A stretch of 64,000 bases of DNA, taken from the NCBI GenBank assembly GCA_028583405.1, contig CM053252.1, positions 39,176,067-39,240,066 of the forward strand. The letters run 5' to 3'. Made by a program: the position numbers and the translations under genes. The notes under the pieces are model-generated. The model did no database searches. It was not told where the DNA came from and was given only the letters and a program-made list of their open reading frames with translations. Origin of the DNA: Pogonophryne albipinna (Eukaryota > Chordata > Actinopteri > Perciformes > Artedidraconidae). Below are positions 1 through 12,897 of this stretch, one piece after another. Position 1 is the first letter of the stretch, and each line of letters begins with the position of its first letter.

Positions 1-509
<509 letters not shown>

Positions 510-923
510 TTAAAGTATTTATCAAACTTAAGTTATGACCAAAGCAGCGTTTTTAAACCTCTGAAGAACCGTTCTGTTCTCATCGTGAAGGATGACAGTC
601 TGTTCCTGTATAAATATAACAATAATAAAAAAAAAATCTGCACATATTTGAGCTAGGTTACAAATATTATTCATGTCACATGTGGAGAAAAATGTGCTTT
701 AAATAGCTACCATGTGAATTAATTGGATTTAAAAAGAATGTCAAGTGTATACATTTCAATAAATATGTGCTGTACATACTGGAGCAATCTGGAACGCAGC
801 AGAGCCCCGTCTTGAGGCTCTCCTCTTTAAGATGTGCGATACAATCATATATCTCAGCAGCTGTTGTGCATTTACATAAAACAAAACCTATGTAAAGTGT
901 ATGTTAGAGTATGAATCAACAAG
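510..923. other. Intergenic sequence without recognised features
   Basis: AT-rich sequence between two mobile elements. No coding exon, RNA gene or clear repeat boundary was seen. Confidence 0.5.
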
Positions 924-1384
924 TCCTCCAACTCATACGGCCAAATGGGCCGATTGTTCGGGCCCTTATTACGACCAAATATGTTGTATGTTCAAGCGCT
1001 TAATACGTCCTATAATTACGTTTTAAAGTGTTCGCCCTCTAGTGCTCCCGTTGAATGCTAACGTTACAGAGGGTCGTTTATTCACAAATAACCCTCTCTG
1101 TAAAATCCTAAATTGTAGGATAGTTTGGCCATTAAAACGCTTTTTGATTAGATTTCTCGCAAGAAGTGTATATTGTACTTTTAGAATCCACCTCCAGTCG
1201 ATATGTAGGATCTATAGTTTGATAGATATTACGAAGATGATTTGAGGTATGCGGCAGCCTCCATGTAAAGTTACGGGTTGAAAACAGTATTTCCGGTCTC
1301 CACGTTTTCAAAATAAAACCAATGATCAAATGATTTAACAATGATATCTGCAGTACTAATGAACTAAAAAACATCAGTTTATCC

Positions 1385-2529
1385 CAAGCGGCAAACTCTG
1401 GGGAAGAGCCGGGACGCCAATACGGAAGTGCCACACACTGCAGTTCATCTAGTGGCCAGTAGGAGCAGGCTGCAGAAGGGAGCAATTTCCATAGACCCCC
1501 ATGTTAAAATGCCCAACTTTACAGCAGAAATAAACATGTTTACATCGTGGTTCAAAAAAACATATTCTCTGTATAGTTAGATTCCCCCTTCATGACTACT
1601 GTTTGGGGGGTGAATTTTTTCTCAACTCATCTGTTTAATTAATATTAAGCCTTAAAGCTTTTGCATAAATTAGGGCGTGGTCACTTTGATGGACATGTAC
1701 ATGCCTCACTGTCAGCTAACAGCAACTTGTCCACTCTGCTAGGCTACAACCATAGAAGCTACAACGTTAGTTAGTTGTAGTTACTGTACTTGACCCTTTA
1801 GCCGTGTTCGTGGTGATTGTGCCTTTTAGGGAATATTGTTACAAATACCAGACAATTAAAATGTTGTGCTGTGAGCTTGAATGTACTAACAGAACTTCCA
1901 AGAAGTCTAAAATTATAATATTATACATGTTAACCCCGTTCGCAGGTGTTTGTGTGCTTGGTAGCTTAGCTTGCTACTTATTAGCCAGCTAAGGACGTAA
2001 CCCTTTATACATACATATACATTTTAGTTTATGATTCAGCCTTGGGTTAGACTTTTATAGTCTATGGCTATGACGCCCATAATGCTAAACGGGAGCAAAT
2101 GTTAATAGGGGACCCAATTATCCCAGTGATGGCCGCCGGAGCTAACGGAGCCCGTCTTTTCTCAACGTGTGAATGACAAGCATTAAGAATAACAAAATAT
2201 AGCTAATTCTCTTGCAGATTGTCTCATTTGATTATGAATGTAACGTTTATATAGGGGAACTACACTGTTAGCAGTAACTTGGTATGCATGTATTTCATGT
2301 TAGCTTAGCTTCTTAGCCTGAGCTAGCTCCGTTTACTTCCAGTTCGGAGGCAGCAGGTCCCGCCTCGGCTCCGCCTCTTTGCCCTTATTTGGAGCAGGCG
2401 GGATTATACTCTGACGTCACAGTCGAGCCGTTAGTGGCCGACTCCGCCTACTAAGGGCTTCTCGGCAACTCTGCAGAATCCTATGAGTGACGTCACGGAC
2501 ACTACGTCCATTTATATATACAGTCTATG
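1385..2529. mobile_element. hAT-like non-autonomous transposon inside the long-TIR element
   Basis: The insertion splits the left arm of the long-inverted-repeat element. GTTTATCC lies immediately before it (1377-1384) and immediately after it (2530-2537), an exact 8-bp target duplication, and the reverse-complemented right arm near 7880 has one uninterrupted copy of that site. It starts CAAGCGGCAAACTC and ends ATACAGTCTATG, so only the terminal CA/TG matches. Two TGACGTCA palindromes (about 2413 and 2490) resemble CREB/ATF sites. No coding region is evident. Confidence 0.65.
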
Positions 2530-2912
2530 GTTTATCCTGAAACGACATTTATTGGTTTAAATTGTGTACAATGCTTTTGTGTTTTTCCCATAGGTTTTTC
2601 TCTTTCGATTCTGAGAGACACCTTTCTTTTTTTAGAGGTTTTGATAGGCTAAAACAATTGATGTTTTAGCCGCAATGCATGTTGGGAGATGGTGTTTATG
2701 CGATATGAAATCGGAAAAACTTTTTTTTTAAATCAAATAATGCTTTATTCTGAGTGTTCTTGCTTTTCTCTTTGGAAGTCATAACGGCAGTGTAATACAC
2801 GGTTCAGCTGCATTAAATATTACATATCTGCCGTAGATATTTATTTATAGAGCCCTGATCAGAAGACCTTTTGACAAACTGTAAGAAATGCCGCCAAAAC
2901 GGAATACGTGAC

Positions 2913-5900
2913 CCATCCATCCATCCATCTTCTTCCGCTTATCCGTGGTCGGGTCGCGGGGGTAGCAGTTCCAGCAGAGAGCCCCAAACTTCCTTTTCCC
3001 TGGCGACATCAACCAGCTCTGACTGGGGGATCCCAAGGCGCTCCCAGGCCAGCGAAGAGATATAATCCCTCCACCTGGTCCTAGGTCTACCCCTTGGTCT
3101 CTTCCCAGCTGGACGTACCTGGAACACCTCCCTAGGGAGGCGCCCAGGTGGCATCCTAACTAGGTGCCCGAACCACCTCAACTGGCTCCTTTCGACGCGA
3201 AGGAGGAGCGGCTCAACTCCGAGTCCCTCCCTGATGACCGAACTTCTCACCTTATCCCTAAGGGAGACACCAGTCACCCTGCGGAGAAAACCCATCTCGG
3301 CCGCTTGTATCCGCGATCTCGTTCTTTCGGTCATGACCCATCCTTCAGGACCATAGGTGAGGGTAGGAACGAAAATGGCCCGGTAGACAGAGAGCTTTGC
3401 CTTCTGGCTCAGCTCCCTTTTCGTCACAACGGTGCGGTAAAGCGACTGCAGTACCGCTCCCGCTGCTCCGATTCTCCGGCCCATCTCACGCTCCATTGTT
3501 CCCTCACTCGAGAACAAGACCCCGAGATACTTGAACTCCTTCACTTGGGGTAAGGACTCATTCCCTACTTGGAGTGGACAGTCCATCGGTTTCCTGCTGA
3601 GAACCATGGCCTCAGATTTGGAGGTGCTGATCCTCATCCCAGCCGCTTCACACTCGGTTGCGAACCGATCCAGTGAGTGCTGAAGGTCGCAGACCGATGA
3701 AGCCATCAGAACCACATCATCTGCAAAAAGCAGTGGTGCAATCCTTAGTCCACCGAACTGCAGACCCCCTCCCCCATGACTACGCCTCGAAATCCGATCC
3801 ATGTATATTACAAACAGGATTGGTGACAAAGCGCAGCCCTGGCGGAGGCCAACCCTCACCGGAAATGGGTCCGACTTACTGCCGAGGACCCGGACACAGC
3901 TCTCGCTTTGGGAGTACAGAGATTGGATGGCCCTGAGTAGAGACCCCCTCACCCCATACTCCCGCAGCACCTCCCACAGTAACTCCCTGGGAACCCGGTC
4001 ATACGCCTTCTCCAAGTCCACAAAACACATGTAGACCGGATAAGCGTACTCCCAGGCCCCCTCCAGGATCCTTGCGAGAGTAAAAAGCTGATCCGTCGTT
4101 CCACGACCAGGACGGAATCCGCATTGTTCCTCCTCAATCTGAGGTTCGACAATCGGCCTGACCCTCCTTTCGAGTACCTTAGAGTAAACTTTCCCGGGGA
4201 GGCTGAGTAGTGTGATGCCTCTGTAATTGGCACACACCCTCTGATCCCCCTTTTTAAAAATGGGAACCACCACCCCGGTCTGCCACTCCTTCGGCACTGT
4301 TTCCGACTTCCACGCAATGTTGATGAGACGTGTCAACCATGACAGTCCCTCAACACCCAGAGCCTTCAGCATTTCTGGGCGGATCTCATCCACCCCCGGG
4401 GCTTTGCCACTGTGGAGTTGTTTAACAACCTCAGTGACCTCCCCCCGGGAGATTGGCGCCGATCCCCCGTCATACTCCAGCTCTGCCTCTAACATAGAGG
4501 GCGGAGTTGTCGGGTTCAGGAGTTCCTCAAAGTGTTCCTTCCAACGCCCCAACACTCCATCAGTTGAGGTCAACAACGTCCCATCCTTACTGTACACAGC
4601 TTGGATGGTTCCCTGCTTCCCCCTCCTGAGGTGTCGGAGAGTTTTCCAGAACAACTTTGGTGCCGCCCGAAAGTCCTTCTCCATGTCCTCTCCGAACTTC
4701 TCCCACACCCGCTGCTTTGCCTCGGCCACGGATGAGGCTGCTGCCCTTCGGGCCTGTCGGTACCTTGCAACTGCCTCGGGAGTCCCCCGGGATAACAAAT
4801 CCCTGAAGGCCTCCTTCTTCAGTCGGACGGCTTCCCTGACCACCGGTGTCCACCAGGAGGTTCGAGGGTTACCGCCCCTTGAGGCACCTAGGACCTTGAG
4901 ACCACAGCTCCCCGCCGTGGCTTCGGCAATAGAGGCTTTGAACACCGACCACTCTGGTTCAATGTCCCCAACCTCCACAGGAATGCCTGAAAAGCTCCGC
5001 CGGAGGTGTGAGTTGAAGGCCTCCTGAACTTGGGCCTCCTCCAGACGTTCCCAGTTCACCCGAACTACACGTTTGGGCTTACCAGGTCTATCCAGAGGCT
5101 TCCCCCGCCACTCGACCCAACTCACCACCAGATGGTGATCAGTTGACAACTCCGCCCCTCTCTTTACCCGAGTGTCCAAAACATACGGCCTCAGGTCCGA
5201 TGATACGATAACGAAATCGATCATGGACCTTCTGCCTAGGGTGCTCTGGTACCACGTACACTTATGAGCATCCTTATGTTCGAACATGGTGTTCGTTATG
5301 GCCAATCCATGACTAGCACAGAAGTCCAGTAACAAACCACCACTCCGGTTCAGATCAGGGGGGCCGTTCCTCCCAATCACGCCCCTCCAAGTGTCTCCAT
5401 CATTGCCCACATGTGCGTTGAAGTCTCCCAGCAAGATTAAAGAGTCCCCTTCAGGAGCCCCATACAGGACTCTTTCCAGGGTCTCCAAGAAGGCCGTATA
5501 CTCTGAACTGCTGTTGGGTGCATAAGCACACACAACAGTCAGAGTTTTCCCCCCCATAACCCGCAGGTGTAGGGAGGCGACCCTCTCGTCCACTGGGGTA
5601 AACTCCAACAACGAAGCACCCAACCGGGGACTTGTGAGTATCCCCACACCCGCCCGGCGCCTCACACCTTGAGCAACTCCGGAGAAGAATAGAGTCCAAC
5701 CCCTATCCAGAAGTAAGGTTCCAGAGCCGACGCTGTGCGTAGAGGTGAGCCCAACCAGATCCAACTGGTAACGCTCCACCTCCCGCACAAGCTCCGGCTC
5801 CTTCCCCCCCAGAGAGGTGACGTTCCACGTCCCCAAAGCCAGCTTCTGTCGCCCGGGTCTGGTCCGTCGAGACCCTCCGCTTTCACTGCCACCCTTCTGG

Positions 5901-6283
5901 CAGCGCACCCGACCCCATCGCTGTTTCCCGTAGGTGGTGGGCCCGCGGGACGGAGAAGCGGAGGTGTTGCCCACGTTGCCTTTTCGGGCTGGGCCCGGCC
6001 GGGCTCCGTGGCAAGCCCGGCCACCAGACGCTCGCCGTCGAGTCCTCCTTCTGGGCCTGGCTCCAGAAAGGGACCCCGGGCTTCCTCCGGGCCGGGTATC
6101 CTCACTTCTTGTTGTCGTTTTTTTCATGAGGTCTTTTGAACCAATCTTAGTCTGGCCCCTTGCCTGAGACCAATTTGCCATGGGAGACCCTACCAGGAAC
6201 ACAAGGTTCCAGACAACACAGCCCCCAGGTTCATCAGGGCACACAAACCTCTCTACCACGGTAAGGTGCTGGTTCTTCAGAGA
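2913..6283 (-). mobile_element. RTE-clade LINE, apparently full or near full length
   Basis: The minus-strand non-LTR retrotransposon is flanked by GGAATACGTGAC at 2901-2912 and again at 6284-6295, a 12-bp target duplication. The related unoccupied sequence at 10325-10340 reads through the same site without insertion. Its 3' end (low coordinates) finishes in a GATG/GGAT tetranucleotide tail (2913-2928), typical of RTE elements rather than poly(A). One long ORF encodes endonuclease and reverse transcriptase. The open ORF and clean duplication imply a recent insertion. Confidence 0.9.
2939..6181 (-). CDS. RTE LINE polyprotein: endonuclease plus reverse transcriptase
   Basis: This is an uninterrupted ORF of 1080 aa if it starts at the ATG at 6181. 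The open frame runs on to 6340, but that upstream part crosses the target duplication into host DNA, so it cannot belong to the element. Residues 1-112 are basic and Gly/Arg rich. About 113-345 form an APE-type endonuclease with [22 protein letters not shown] and [10 protein letters not shown]. The reverse transcriptase spans roughly 590-870, with [44 protein letters not shown] and the catalytic FADDVV near residue 818. The C-terminal tail has [10 protein letters not shown] and [10 protein letters not shown]. The pattern fits the RTE clade of fishes (Rex3/Expander-like). It would nick target DNA and copy its own RNA; whether it is active is unknown. Confidence 0.92.
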   Translation of the reverse strand: MANWSQARGQTKIGSKDLMKKTTTRSEDTRPGGSPGSLSGARPRRRTRRRASGGRACHGARPGPARKGNVGNTSASPSRGPTTYGKQRWGRVRCQKGGSESGGSRRTRPGRQKLALGTWNVTSLGGKEPELVREVERYQLDLVGLTSTHSVGSGTLLLDRGWTLFFSGVAQGVRRRAGVGILTSPRLGASLLEFTPVDERVASLHLRVMGGKTLTVVCAYAPNSSSEYTAFLETLERVLYGAPEGDSLILLGDFNAHVGNDGDTWRGVIGRNGPPDLNRSGGLLLDFCASHGLAITNTMFEHKDAHKCTWYQSTLGRRSMIDFVIVSSDLRPYVLDTRVKRGAELSTDHHLVVSWVEWRGKPLDRPGKPKRVVRVNWERLEEAQVQEAFNSHLRRSFSGIPVEVGDIEPEWSVFKASIAEATAGSCGLKVLGASRGGNPRTSWWTPVVREAVRLKKEAFRDLLSRGTPEAVARYRQARRAAASSVAEAKQRVWEKFGEDMEKDFRAAPKLFWKTLRHLRRGKQGTIQAVYSKDGTLLTSTDGVLGRWKEHFEELLNPTTPPSMLEAELEYDGGSAPISRGEVTEVVKQLHSGKAPGVDEIRPEMLKALGVEGLSWLTRLINIAWKSETVPKEWQTGVVVPIFKKGDQRVCANYRGITLLSLPGKVYSKVLERRVRPIVEPQIEEEQCGFRPGRGTTDQLFTLARILEGAWEYAYPVYMCFVDLEKAYDRVPRELLWEVLREYGVRGSLLRAIQSLYSQSESCVRVLGSKSDPFPVRVGLRQGCALSPILFVIYMDRISRRSHGGGGLQFGGLRIAPLLFADDVVLMASSVCDLQHSLDRFATECEAAGMRISTSKSEAMVLSRKPMDCPLQVGNESLPQVKEFKYLGVLFSSEGTMEREMGRRIGAAGAVLQSLYRTVVTKRELSQKAKLSVYRAIFVPTLTYGPEGWVMTERTRSRIQAAEMGFLRRVTGVSLRDKVRSSVIREGLGVEPLLLRVERSQLRWFGHLVRMPPGRLPREVFQVRPAGKRPRGRPRTRWRDYISSLAWERLGIPQSELVDVAREKEVWGSLLELLPPRPDHG

Positions 6284-7184
6284 GGAATACGTGACGTGGA
6301 TCATAAATATATTAGCAATTAAACAACATCTTCTTTTCACACAATACGTCTCCTTACAGTATCAACACTAATTCGGCGGACTTTTATATCTGATCCAATT
6401 GGTAGATAGGTTATATTTACACCATAACGGTGCACAGCTGATAGAAAGGGATTTCTAGTTTTTAAAGATATTATTTACTACCTTTCCAACTCCTCATGCA
6501 GTTCACTGTTACAGGTCTATACAGATTCATGGTACAATGCATAAGCTTCAAATCGAGAGACTGAAACTGTATTTTCCTTTACCGTTCTGTTTTAATTTCA
6601 CAATAAAGTTAATAGTCATATTATGTTTGATATTGTTATGTTTTATTAACTACACCACTGGTTTTTTAACCCGCGCCGCCTAGTGGTTAAAGCACGTTAT
6701 TGCATTTTGTTGTTGAATACCTTTGTATTTGATGAAAACATTTAAATATTAAGAGTAGCCTACATACAAAATTGAAAATATCAAGAAGATACTGTAGTGA
6801 TCTCTACAATAAAACAGTTTAGTGCAGGACGTCCAAAGATATTAACAGGAGGATGTGCAAAACAGACAAACTAATAAGGCTTTATTTAAACATTAAAGAA
6901 TACTTTAAGGTCTTCTTTTGAATAAGAACAAAACGTTGGGGTTATCCACAGATAAATATGAAGTCTGACAAAGTACTTAACGTCCAATATATTGCATAGT
7001 TTATTTTGACACTTGACAATCACCTTTCCCTGAATTTGACTCAGGTGTAACTAAAGTCTGATTTAAGGGTTGTTTATATTTCACATCATTAATCAGAATC
7101 TGCAAAGTAACTCAAATAAATGTAGCGGAGTAAAAATACCAGGTTAACCTCTGAATTGTAGTGGAGTAGAACAAAGTAGTACAT

Positions 7185-7250
7185 GCTGCTGTAACAAAAA
7201 CATTTCCCAAGTTGGGATCAATAAAGTAAATCTTATCTTATCTTAAGATG
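7185..7250 (+). repeat. LINE 3'-tail-like repeat
   Basis: CCCAAGTTGGGATCAATAAA followed by repeated TCTTA resembles the 3' terminus of fish CR1/Rex-type LINEs, which end in a stem, an AATAAA-like motif and a short tandem repeat. Only the tail is present. Confidence 0.5.
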
Positions 7251-8587
7251 ATTGATGGCTACTGCCATATTTGCAAAATGTGCCTCTGAACCTTGACAAG
7301 TGCATGTTTCAGGCTTATCAGTGAACAACAGGAGGGGTCACAGACATAAGACCAGCTGTTAAATAAAGCTCTTCTGACCTTAGCTGTCATGTGGGTATAT
7401 TAATTCACCCATTTATTAATTATATGTTTTAAATTTGATAACACCACTGTGTTTCGTATCCCCTAAACCTCCAGGGTGTACACAGTTTAATACTGGCAAC
7501 TTCTAATTGTGGGAAATACGAAAACGTCTTATAAAGGGTTATAGGGGGGGGGGGGTGTGGACACGTCCAATTCCAGTTTTGGATAGTCTGCCGTGGTTCC
7601 ATTCCATTTCAAAGAGCTGTTGATGCTCGGCGTAACCTTGCCGCACTGCCACTCCAACATCCAATCACAGAGCTTGAGGGCTAATCACGGGGTTTGTAAA
7701 GCAAGGCGGATGTTGTAGTCCCAAACAATAGCTGGGGATTCTGGGTAGTGTAGTGTCTTCGGAAACTCTGGAGTGTCTAAACTCCGAAAAAACCATTTGT
7801 TTCTCCGAATCGAAGGTTAAAAACACAAAAGCATTGTACACAATTCAAACCAATCAATATTGTGTAATTAACAAGGATAAACTGATGTTTTTTAGTGGAT
7901 GAGTAATGCAGATATCACTGTGTAATCATTTGACAGTGAGGGGAATATATCCGGTTTTATTATGAAAACTTCGAGACTGGAAAAACTGTTTTCACCCACG
8001 CTAACTTTACATGGAAGCTGCATACACGTTATCCTGGCGAGACCTCAAATCATCTTCGTAATATCTATCAAACTATAGATCCTACACATCGACAGGACGT
8101 GGATTCTAAGAGTACAATACACACTTCTCGCCAGAAATCGAATCAAAAAGCATTTTAATGGCCAAAGTATTCCACAATTTAGGATTTTCCAGAGAGGGTT
8201 ATTTGTGAATAAACGTTCCTCCGGAGCGTTTGCAATGAACGGGCCGGGAGCATGTTGTTTCTTACACGACCACTAGAGCACCTCTAGTGGTCGTGTACGA
8301 AACAACATACACTTTAAAACGTGTCTCTGTGTCGTAATAAGGGCATGACCAATCGGCCTATATGGTCGTTTTTTGTAGGAGGACAGGCTGGTATGAATAT
8401 GTCTAACTTGCTACTTTCTCATTTATATCCTATTTGGATGTATTGAAAAGTGTTATTATATGGACATCACTTAGGTAGAGCATTGAAAGAAGCAACACCT
8501 ACCTTCACAGAAAAACATTACGCATGTTTTGATCCACTGATGAGCATAGGCCTGTACTACGAAGCCGGATTTTCGCTTAGCGAGCTA

Positions 8588-8588
<1 letters not shown>

Positions 8589-8618
<30 letters not shown>

Positions 8619-8650
8619 CTTCTTCTTCTTCTTCTTCTTCTTCTTCTTCT
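8589..8650. repeat. (TTC)n microsatellite
   Basis: About 20 TTC units. The poly-serine ORF here is an artefact of the repeat. Confidence 0.95.
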
Positions 8651-9039
8651 GGGTTTCCGGTCCTACGACGCTGGTTCACTTCTTAGCAAGATCTCCATGA
8701 TACGTTATGCTGAACGGCTATCCTGGTCTGGAGCAGGTTAGGTTCCAGGATAAGAGATCAACTCAGTGAAAGCACTGCCTGCTGACCAATCAGAGCTCAG
8801 TGTGCGGAGTTTAAAGATATCAAGTCATATTACAGGAGAATGCTCCCTATCTCTGTTTCTTATCCTATATCTAATAGAACTGCTTGGGTCTTGATAGATT
8901 GAGTGGGGAAGTTCATGAGATCTTTCTAGAGGGTTATCAAGAATAACTTTTATCCAATGACCTTTTCCCTCTCTGTCTGTGTCTGTGTATTCTCTTGTTC
9001 CGATTAACCCAGCCAAATCTTTTTTCTTGTTTTGTATCT

Positions 9040-9616
9040 ATATCTACGCCGGGATCCGGAGTCGAGGCTGATCCTCTCGCTGTAGTCCTGTGTCTTGGAT
9101 CCTCTATCCCGAGTTCTGGATTAAGTCGTGGACTTCGGGTCGTGGCTGAACCTGTCTCTGCGGTCCTGCCTTGGGTCTCGTCATGCTGCTTCCCTGAAGG
9201 CTTCCACAGGATTGTAGCTGACATCCTCGTGGATTCATCTTCTTATTACAGACACATGCATTTCCTAACATTCGGTCTATATGCTGTAAAATGTATTATC
9301 TCTTCGATTTACACACGGCATCTATTGCACGTCTGTCCGTCCTGGGAGAGGGATCCCTCCTCTGTTGCTCTCCCTGAGGTTTCTCCCATGTTCCCCTTAA
9401 ACTGTGGGTTTTCTCTGGAAGTTTTTCCTTGTACGATGTGAGGGTCTAAGGATAGAGGGTGTCGTTTTTCTCATACTGATATTCTGAACAATCTGTGCTG
9501 TTGTATTTGCTGTAAAGTGTCTCTACTGTAGGCTATTTTTATTATATGTACAGCACTTTGGCTCGACCAAAAATCGTTTATAAATGTGCTATATAAATAA
9601 AACTTGATTTGATTTG
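9040..9616 (+). repeat. Dispersed teleost repeat with LINE-like 3' tail
   Basis: A stretch rich in GGATCC and CTGTTGCTCTCCCTGAGG motifs leads to a GCACTTTGGCTCGACC block and an AATAAA-like tail ending in short CTTGATTTGATTTG repeats. This arrangement is common to fish LINE/SINE 3' ends. A related tail, in reverse orientation, is at 17985-18135. No complete ORF is present. Confidence 0.55.
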
Positions 9617-10071
9617 AGAAAGGAAATACAGAAAAGCTGCCATTGCAGGAAAGACGGCCGGCAAAAATCACCGACTGTGTGAACGTGAACATTAATAGAA
9701 TATTACCTCCCATCTTCAGAGCAATCTGACTATTATAACATTAGCGTTAAGAAAGCTTACTTAAATATCTGACAGAAGTTAACATAAGTAACCGTATCAA
9801 AGTAACATTACGTACAGTCCGCGGCACTGTGAGTGCAGACGTCGATGTGTCCCATTATCATTCATATCACATCATAATGTATCATATATTTCCTTATCTG
9901 AGTCAGCTGAGCCGTATCTGGCCGTGCAACACTCACAGTGTCACATACTGTATGCAGAAGTATTATTTTCTAAACACTCGAGTCAAATGTAATTAAAGTC
10001 AGATCCACTCGACGGGGCAGTGATATCATAAACCCGTTAAGCATATAGAAAACAACAGTATAATTAATTTG

Positions 10072-11102
10072 ATTGGATGTTTTAGCCGCAATGCACGTTG
10101 GGATATGGTGTTTCTGTGATGTGAAATCCGAAATTCATAAAAAAAAATAAAGAAATAATACTTTATTCCGAGTGTTCTTGCTTTTCTCTTTGGAAGTCAT
10201 CACATAACGGCATTGTAATACACGGTTCGGCTGCATTAAATATTACACATCTGCCGTAGTTCTCTATTTATAGAGCCCTGGTGAGAAGACCTTTGGACAA
10301 ACTGGAAGAAATGCCATCGAAACTGAATACGTGACGTGGATCATAAATATATCAGCAATTAAACAACATCTTCAATTTCTCTTCACACAATACGTCTCCT
10401 TGCAGTATCAACACTAATTCGGCAGACTTTTATATTTGATCCAATTGGTAGATAGGCTGTATTTACACCATAACGGTGCACAGCTGATAGAAAAGGACAT
10501 GTAGTTTTTAAAGATATTACTGATTTTCTTTAAATTAAAGAATGTAAATACTGAGTTGAGAGAATAGTCAGGGGTTGTGGGTGATGGGAGACACATCTAT
10601 GGAATCACAATTTCAATAGCTTACCATTAAATGACGGATATACCTTTCTGTCTGTGATGTTTTACAAATCAGATATTAATGTGTAGAACTACAATATGAG
10701 AAATAATATAGCAATATCCTGTAAGATTATGTGAAAACATGAATAAAACTACACATCTTCAGATGTTATACATACATAAGTGTCCTACACTAATAATACA
10801 AAGTTATTATGGCATTGTATGCTGTGTGTTATTTGTAACATCTTCATAAAGTATCATTTATTGTGTTAACACTGTAGACTTGACAGTTTTTTAACCAGCA
10901 CTGCCTAGTGGTTAAAGCACGTTATTGAATTTTTGTATTGAATACGTTTTATTTGATGAAAATATTTAAATATAAAGAGTAGCCTATACAAAATAGGGGT
11001 AAAGTAGAAGGTCAATGATAGAAATATAGAATAGAAAATATCAGGAAGATACTGTAGTGATCTCAACAATAAAACAGCTAGTGCAGGACGTCCAAAGATA
11101 TT
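10072..11102 (+). repeat. Second, uninterrupted copy of the core of the long-TIR element
   Basis: In direct orientation this matches 2660-2912 followed by 6296-6840. Shared landmarks include TTTAGCCGCAATGCA, GTGTTCTTGCTTTTCTCTTT, CACAATACGTCTCCTT and AGTGCAGGACGTCCAAAGAT. At the LINE insertion point this copy reads straight through the target. A short AT-rich stretch near 10515-10910 is not matched. It is either a solo remnant of the same family or a local duplication. Confidence 0.75.
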
Positions 11103-11707
11103 AATTATCATTATTACTGATAACCAGGCGGCAGTTTAAAAAATCTATTTGACCTTTTATTTTGGGAGCTGACAAATAATGTGACAAATAATGTGGTCGA
11201 TATGCAACAAATTGTCAGTTTTATTATTAAGACTGGAGTGGCCGTTGGGTGATTTAACTTTTTTCTGATAAAAGGAACATTTTAGTTACAGCCCTAGCTT
11301 TTATTAATGTAAGCGTTAGTTAACATGTGCATGTAGAATGCACATGTTGTTCTCTGTAATCCAGCTGTATGACATCCTTTCTTCCTCTCCATATGTCCCT
11401 TGTGGATCCATGTTTGTGCAGAGGTGGTGGTGGGTGGAACCAGCAGCAGCTCAGTGCCATATCACTGCCACACAATGTGAAGAGCAAGGTGGGAGGGAGG
11501 GTAAGAAGAAAGACATATGAAAATAGATTGAAGGGGGGAGGGAAAGAGGGGTTCTATGGGAAGATGGAGGAATTGGAAAACAGGGAGGGAGGCAGATTAG
11601 GGGGGTGTAAGAGAAGAGGGAGATGCGTCACACCAAAACATTAGTATGCAATCAAGTTGCTGGTGCGGTAAGAGCTGCTGCAGCCTTTCAGATCTACACT
11701 GCAATGC
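11103..11707. other. Intergenic, nothing recognised
   Basis: Purine-rich stretches (about 11485-11620) but no exon-like or repeat-boundary structure was found. Confidence 0.4.
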
Positions 11708-11724
11708 CACACACACACACACAC

Positions 11725-11815
<91 letters not shown>
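11708..11815. repeat. (AC)n dinucleotide microsatellite
   Basis: About 54 AC units with one CG interruption. The poly-His/Thr and poly-Val/Cys ORFs across it are artefacts. Confidence 0.95.
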
Positions 11816-11818
<3 letters not shown>

Positions 11819-11986
11819 CAAACTCCCTCCATTGTCTGGGAGAAAATAAAGGGAAAGAAAACAATATTTGCATGTCAGTTTTTGGAGAGCAGATTCATGT
11901 ATCCAGTTATTGATCCATGTCACCACTTTCATTTGCAGCAGAGGGGCTTATTAGAGGGCTGGGGCTGGAAATGAGCCAGGGCTGCA

Positions 11987-12202
<216 letters not shown>

Positions 12203-12539
12203 GATATGCAAATGCAACGCATTACCATGAACTGTAATGTTGCCTCTGACTGGGTAGAAGGAGAGGACGAAAGGCTGGAGGAGATTTATTTATTTGTGAA
12301 GTTTACTTTAGTTGGTCCTCCCATTAGATTACAATAACAGAAGCTGTTGAGGTTTGATATTAAAGTAAAGTAAAATGTGTGCAGAGCAGGAAACTGCAGC
12401 CCTTTGTGATGTTTGTTCTTTCAACAGCATGCCTGAAGAGTATGTGTGTGTGTGTGTCTTTCGGTGGGGGAGGGGGACGAAGACATTGATGAGCTGCACC
12501 CCTCCCTCTCTCCATTGCCGTGGTCCTTGGCAGGTCCGC

Positions 12540-12553
12540 GTTACCATGGCAAC
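12540..12553. promoter_or_regulatory. RFX X-box-like palindrome
   Basis: GTTACCATGGCAAC fits the RFX consensus GTNRCC(0-3 N)RGYAAC with both half-sites intact and lies within a near-palindrome (12538-12555). Surrounding sequence (12480-12620) is unique and relatively GC-rich. No gene start is visible nearby, so it could be a distal element or a chance match. Confidence 0.4.
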
Positions 12554-12846
12554 GCTCACATTGCCGCAGGCTGGCTGGAGTGAGGCGCGCTGGTTGAAAA
12601 AGAAATCGAGAGAGAGAGATGACTGCAGAGGGAAGGAAGGCCAGGCGAGAATTGGCTCTCCAATTCATTACCCCTACAACACCCCCCCCGAACACACACA
12701 CACACACACCCTCCCCCCAAACCTTATCACTGGTGTGGCTGCTGTGGGCCGCTGAAAGGCCTCTGCTCTGCTCAGTAGTCTGAACACGTTGGATCCAAAC
12801 TTCAGACCGCATTTATTATTCATCCTCTTCCTCGGCAGACAGCAAC

Positions 12847-12897
12847 ACGCGCACACACACGCGCGCGGGCGCACACACACACACACACACACACACC
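12847..12897. repeat. Short (AC)n/(CG) microsatellite
   Basis: Alternating AC with CG interruptions; a similar shorter AC run lies at 12692-12709. Confidence 0.85.

Larger units (their letters stand above)
924..8385. mobile_element. Long-terminal-inverted-repeat DNA element, composite
   Basis: Sequence from about 924 to 1384 and, after an insertion, 2538-2640 is the imperfect reverse complement of about 7760-8385. Shared landmarks include TTTATTCACAAATAACCCTC (about 1078) against its complement near 8195, TCCTCC/GGAGGA at the outer ends, and an inner pair built around TGTACAATGCTTTTGTG at 2567 and its complement near 7830. Two later insertions interrupt it: a hAT-like element (1385-2529) and an RTE LINE (2913-6283). 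Without them it would be about 3 kb. The central portion recurs in direct orientation at 10072-11102. No transposase was recognised and no flanking duplication is obvious, so the superfamily is unknown. Confidence 0.6.

Noticed and set aside
3164..6139. Plus-strand and alternative-frame ORFs over 100 aa
   Set aside because: Shadows of the RTE polyprotein on the minus strand; none has a family likeness.
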